NCBI GenBank assembly: GCA_021849995.1
Contig: JAJZSC010000180.1
Span: 1 to 6,907, forward strand
Direction: 5' to 3'
Origin: Bacillota bacterium
Lineage (GTDB): Bacteria > Bacillota > Desulfitobacteriia > Desulfitobacteriales > Desulfitobacteriaceae
DNA: 6,907 nucleotides
The notes below the pieces were generated by a model. That model saw only the letters and a list, made by a program, of their open reading frames with translations, searched no databases and had not been told where the DNA came from. Position numbers and translations under genes: made by a program. Of this stretch, positions 6,100-6,907 are shown piece by piece; the first letter of the stretch is position 1, and the number at the start of each line of letters is the position of its first letter.

Positions 6100-6907
6100 C
6101 TAATTGCCTAAGAATAAAACAACAACTAATGTTATTAAAACATAACCTAAATATAGGTGAATATTTCCTGTCTGGATAAATCTGATCTTCTTGGCCAGCC
6201 AGAGCAGACTTGCTTTAGATGGTCTATAGAGGATGTCTTCAAAGACAGCTTTTAGCTCGCCGCGATATTTTAGAGAGTTCAAGAAATATCGCGCCCCAGT
6301 AAATTCTTTTTCCACTAGGGGATTGGAGCCGAGAATTCGCCTGAACACTATTCTGATTGGCATTGTTACTCCTGCTGCGGAGTATTGCATTCGCGGAGTC
6401 AGATCCCCTCCACAATTCCAAGAAGGTCCAGTTTTTCGAATTACATTCCGGTTAAGCAAATGAATGGCACTTCCCAATAGGAAAACGAGGATAATATACT
6501 TCAATGAGGCTCCGGCGAGTTCACTCAAAGTCATAATGACACCATACACTTGAGAACTTTCCAGGTTTCCGGCACTAAAGTCTGATCCGCTTAAGGTTTG
6601 TATTGGAATGTGTATTATCGAAAGAAATCCAAATGGATATAAAATACTAGCTAGAGCAAGCATAACACCGATAAACATAGCCCAATGCTGTGAAGGTTCT
6701 ACCTCTGTAGCATAGAGCATCTGGTTACTGCGTGGTTGACCCAAAAAAATGATGCCAAACCATTTAACCATAGTGGCAACTGCTACTGCCCCTACTATTC
6801 CCAAAAGTGAAACACATAAGGGTAATACTACTCTGCTCCAGCCGTCGCTCATTTCTCGGGCCCCTTGCCAAAGAGAATTAAACAATAACCACTCTCCCAG
6901 ATCGGAA
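6100..6907 (-). CDS. hyfB: Hydrogenase-4 membrane subunit HyfB (NuoL-like), C-terminal part only
   Basis: C-terminal 268 residues of the NuoL-like antiporter subunit of the membrane arm; the gene continues beyond the right edge. The visible part begins in the loop that reads GEWLLFNSLW here (compare the SEWL loop of NuoL/HyfB). It then has hydrophobic segments at about 26-56, 75-98, 122-150 and a last one at 252-267. Between the third and last lies a long hydrophilic stretch (about 150-245) with Arg/Lys-rich text, as in HyfB/HycC. The block FGIIFLGQPRS (46-56 region) followed by an E-P pair is typical of HyfB. A TTG at 6885-6883 could be mistaken for a start, but the frame is open across it and the residues before it match the family. 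E. coli HyfB has about 670 residues, so over half is outside the window. It leads the visible operon; its promoter is off-window. Confidence 0.9.
   Translation of the reverse strand, partial: SDLGEWLLFNSLWQGAREMSDGWSRVVLPLCVSLLGIVGAVAVATMVKWFGIIFLGQPRSNQMLYATEVEPSQHWAMFIGVMLALASILYPFGFLSIIHIPIQTLSGSDFSAGNLESSQVYGVIMTLSELAGASLKYIILVFLLGSAIHLLNRNVIRKTGPSWNCGGDLTPRMQYSAAGVTMPIRIVFRRILGSNPLVEKEFTGARYFLNSLKYRGELKAVFEDILYRPSKASLLWLAKKIRFIQTGNIHLYLGYVLITLVVVLFLGN

Noticed and set aside
6233..6463. Overlapping open frames on both strands inside hyfB
   Set aside because: Both fall within the hydrophilic loop coding region of hyfB; that frame matches the family and is open throughout.
6883..6885. TTG at 6885 with a GGGAG upstream as a start codon for a short 261-residue protein
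   Set aside because: The frame is open upstream to the window edge and the residues before the TTG continue the family loop (GEWL), so this is an internal leucine of hyfB.
1..6907. CRISPR array, tRNA, rRNA, insertion sequence or phage element
   Set aside because: No regularly spaced repeats, no cloverleaf-like or rRNA sequence, and no transposase or integrase text were seen on either strand.

Overview
The window is almost entirely one minus-strand operon for a membrane-bound, energy-converting group 4 [NiFe]-hydrogenase of the hydrogenase-4 / formate-hydrogenlyase (Hyf/Hyc) type. Transcription runs from high to low coordinates, in the order hyfB (3' part only, cut by the right edge), hyfC, hyfE, hyfF, hyfG, hyfI. 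The genes are packed with gaps of 17 nt or less or with overlaps, and the starts mostly carry purine-rich Shine-Dalgarno sites. GC content by eye is in the low 40s. Together with the G-rich ribosome sites and the sequence style, this suggests an anaerobic low-GC Firmicute (a Desulfosporosinus / Desulfitobacterium-like Clostridium relative). That placement is an inference; no marker gene is present.

Layout from the right: 6100-6907 hyfB (NuoL-like antiporter subunit), 5132-6082 hyfC (NuoH-like), 4473-5132 hyfE (HyfE/NuoK-like), 2963-4465 hyfF (NuoM/NuoN-like antiporter subunit), 1405-3009 hyfG (NuoC-NuoD fusion, catalytic large subunit), 879-1391 hyfI (NuoB-like FeS small subunit). Next comes a 209-nt gap (670-878) with an inverted repeat and a plausible sigma-A promoter. 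Last is a patatin-like phospholipase gene that starts at a GTG (669) and runs off the left edge.

How the parts fit: HyfG carries the Ni-Fe site and HyfI the adjacent [4Fe-4S] cluster. HyfC anchors them to the membrane, and HyfB, HyfE and HyfF form the ion-pumping arm, so H2 production or oxidation can be coupled to H+ or Na+ translocation. All four expected Ni-binding cysteines are present in HyfG, so this looks like a true hydrogenase and not a cysteine-less hydrogenase-related (Ehr) complex. Its C-terminal metal motif is unusual, and the protein ends directly after it.

No clearly new system was found. The points most worth a second look are the altered HyfG C-terminal motif, the missing C-terminal extension, the absence here of the ferredoxin-like subunits HyfA and HyfH, and the structured gap before the patatin gene.
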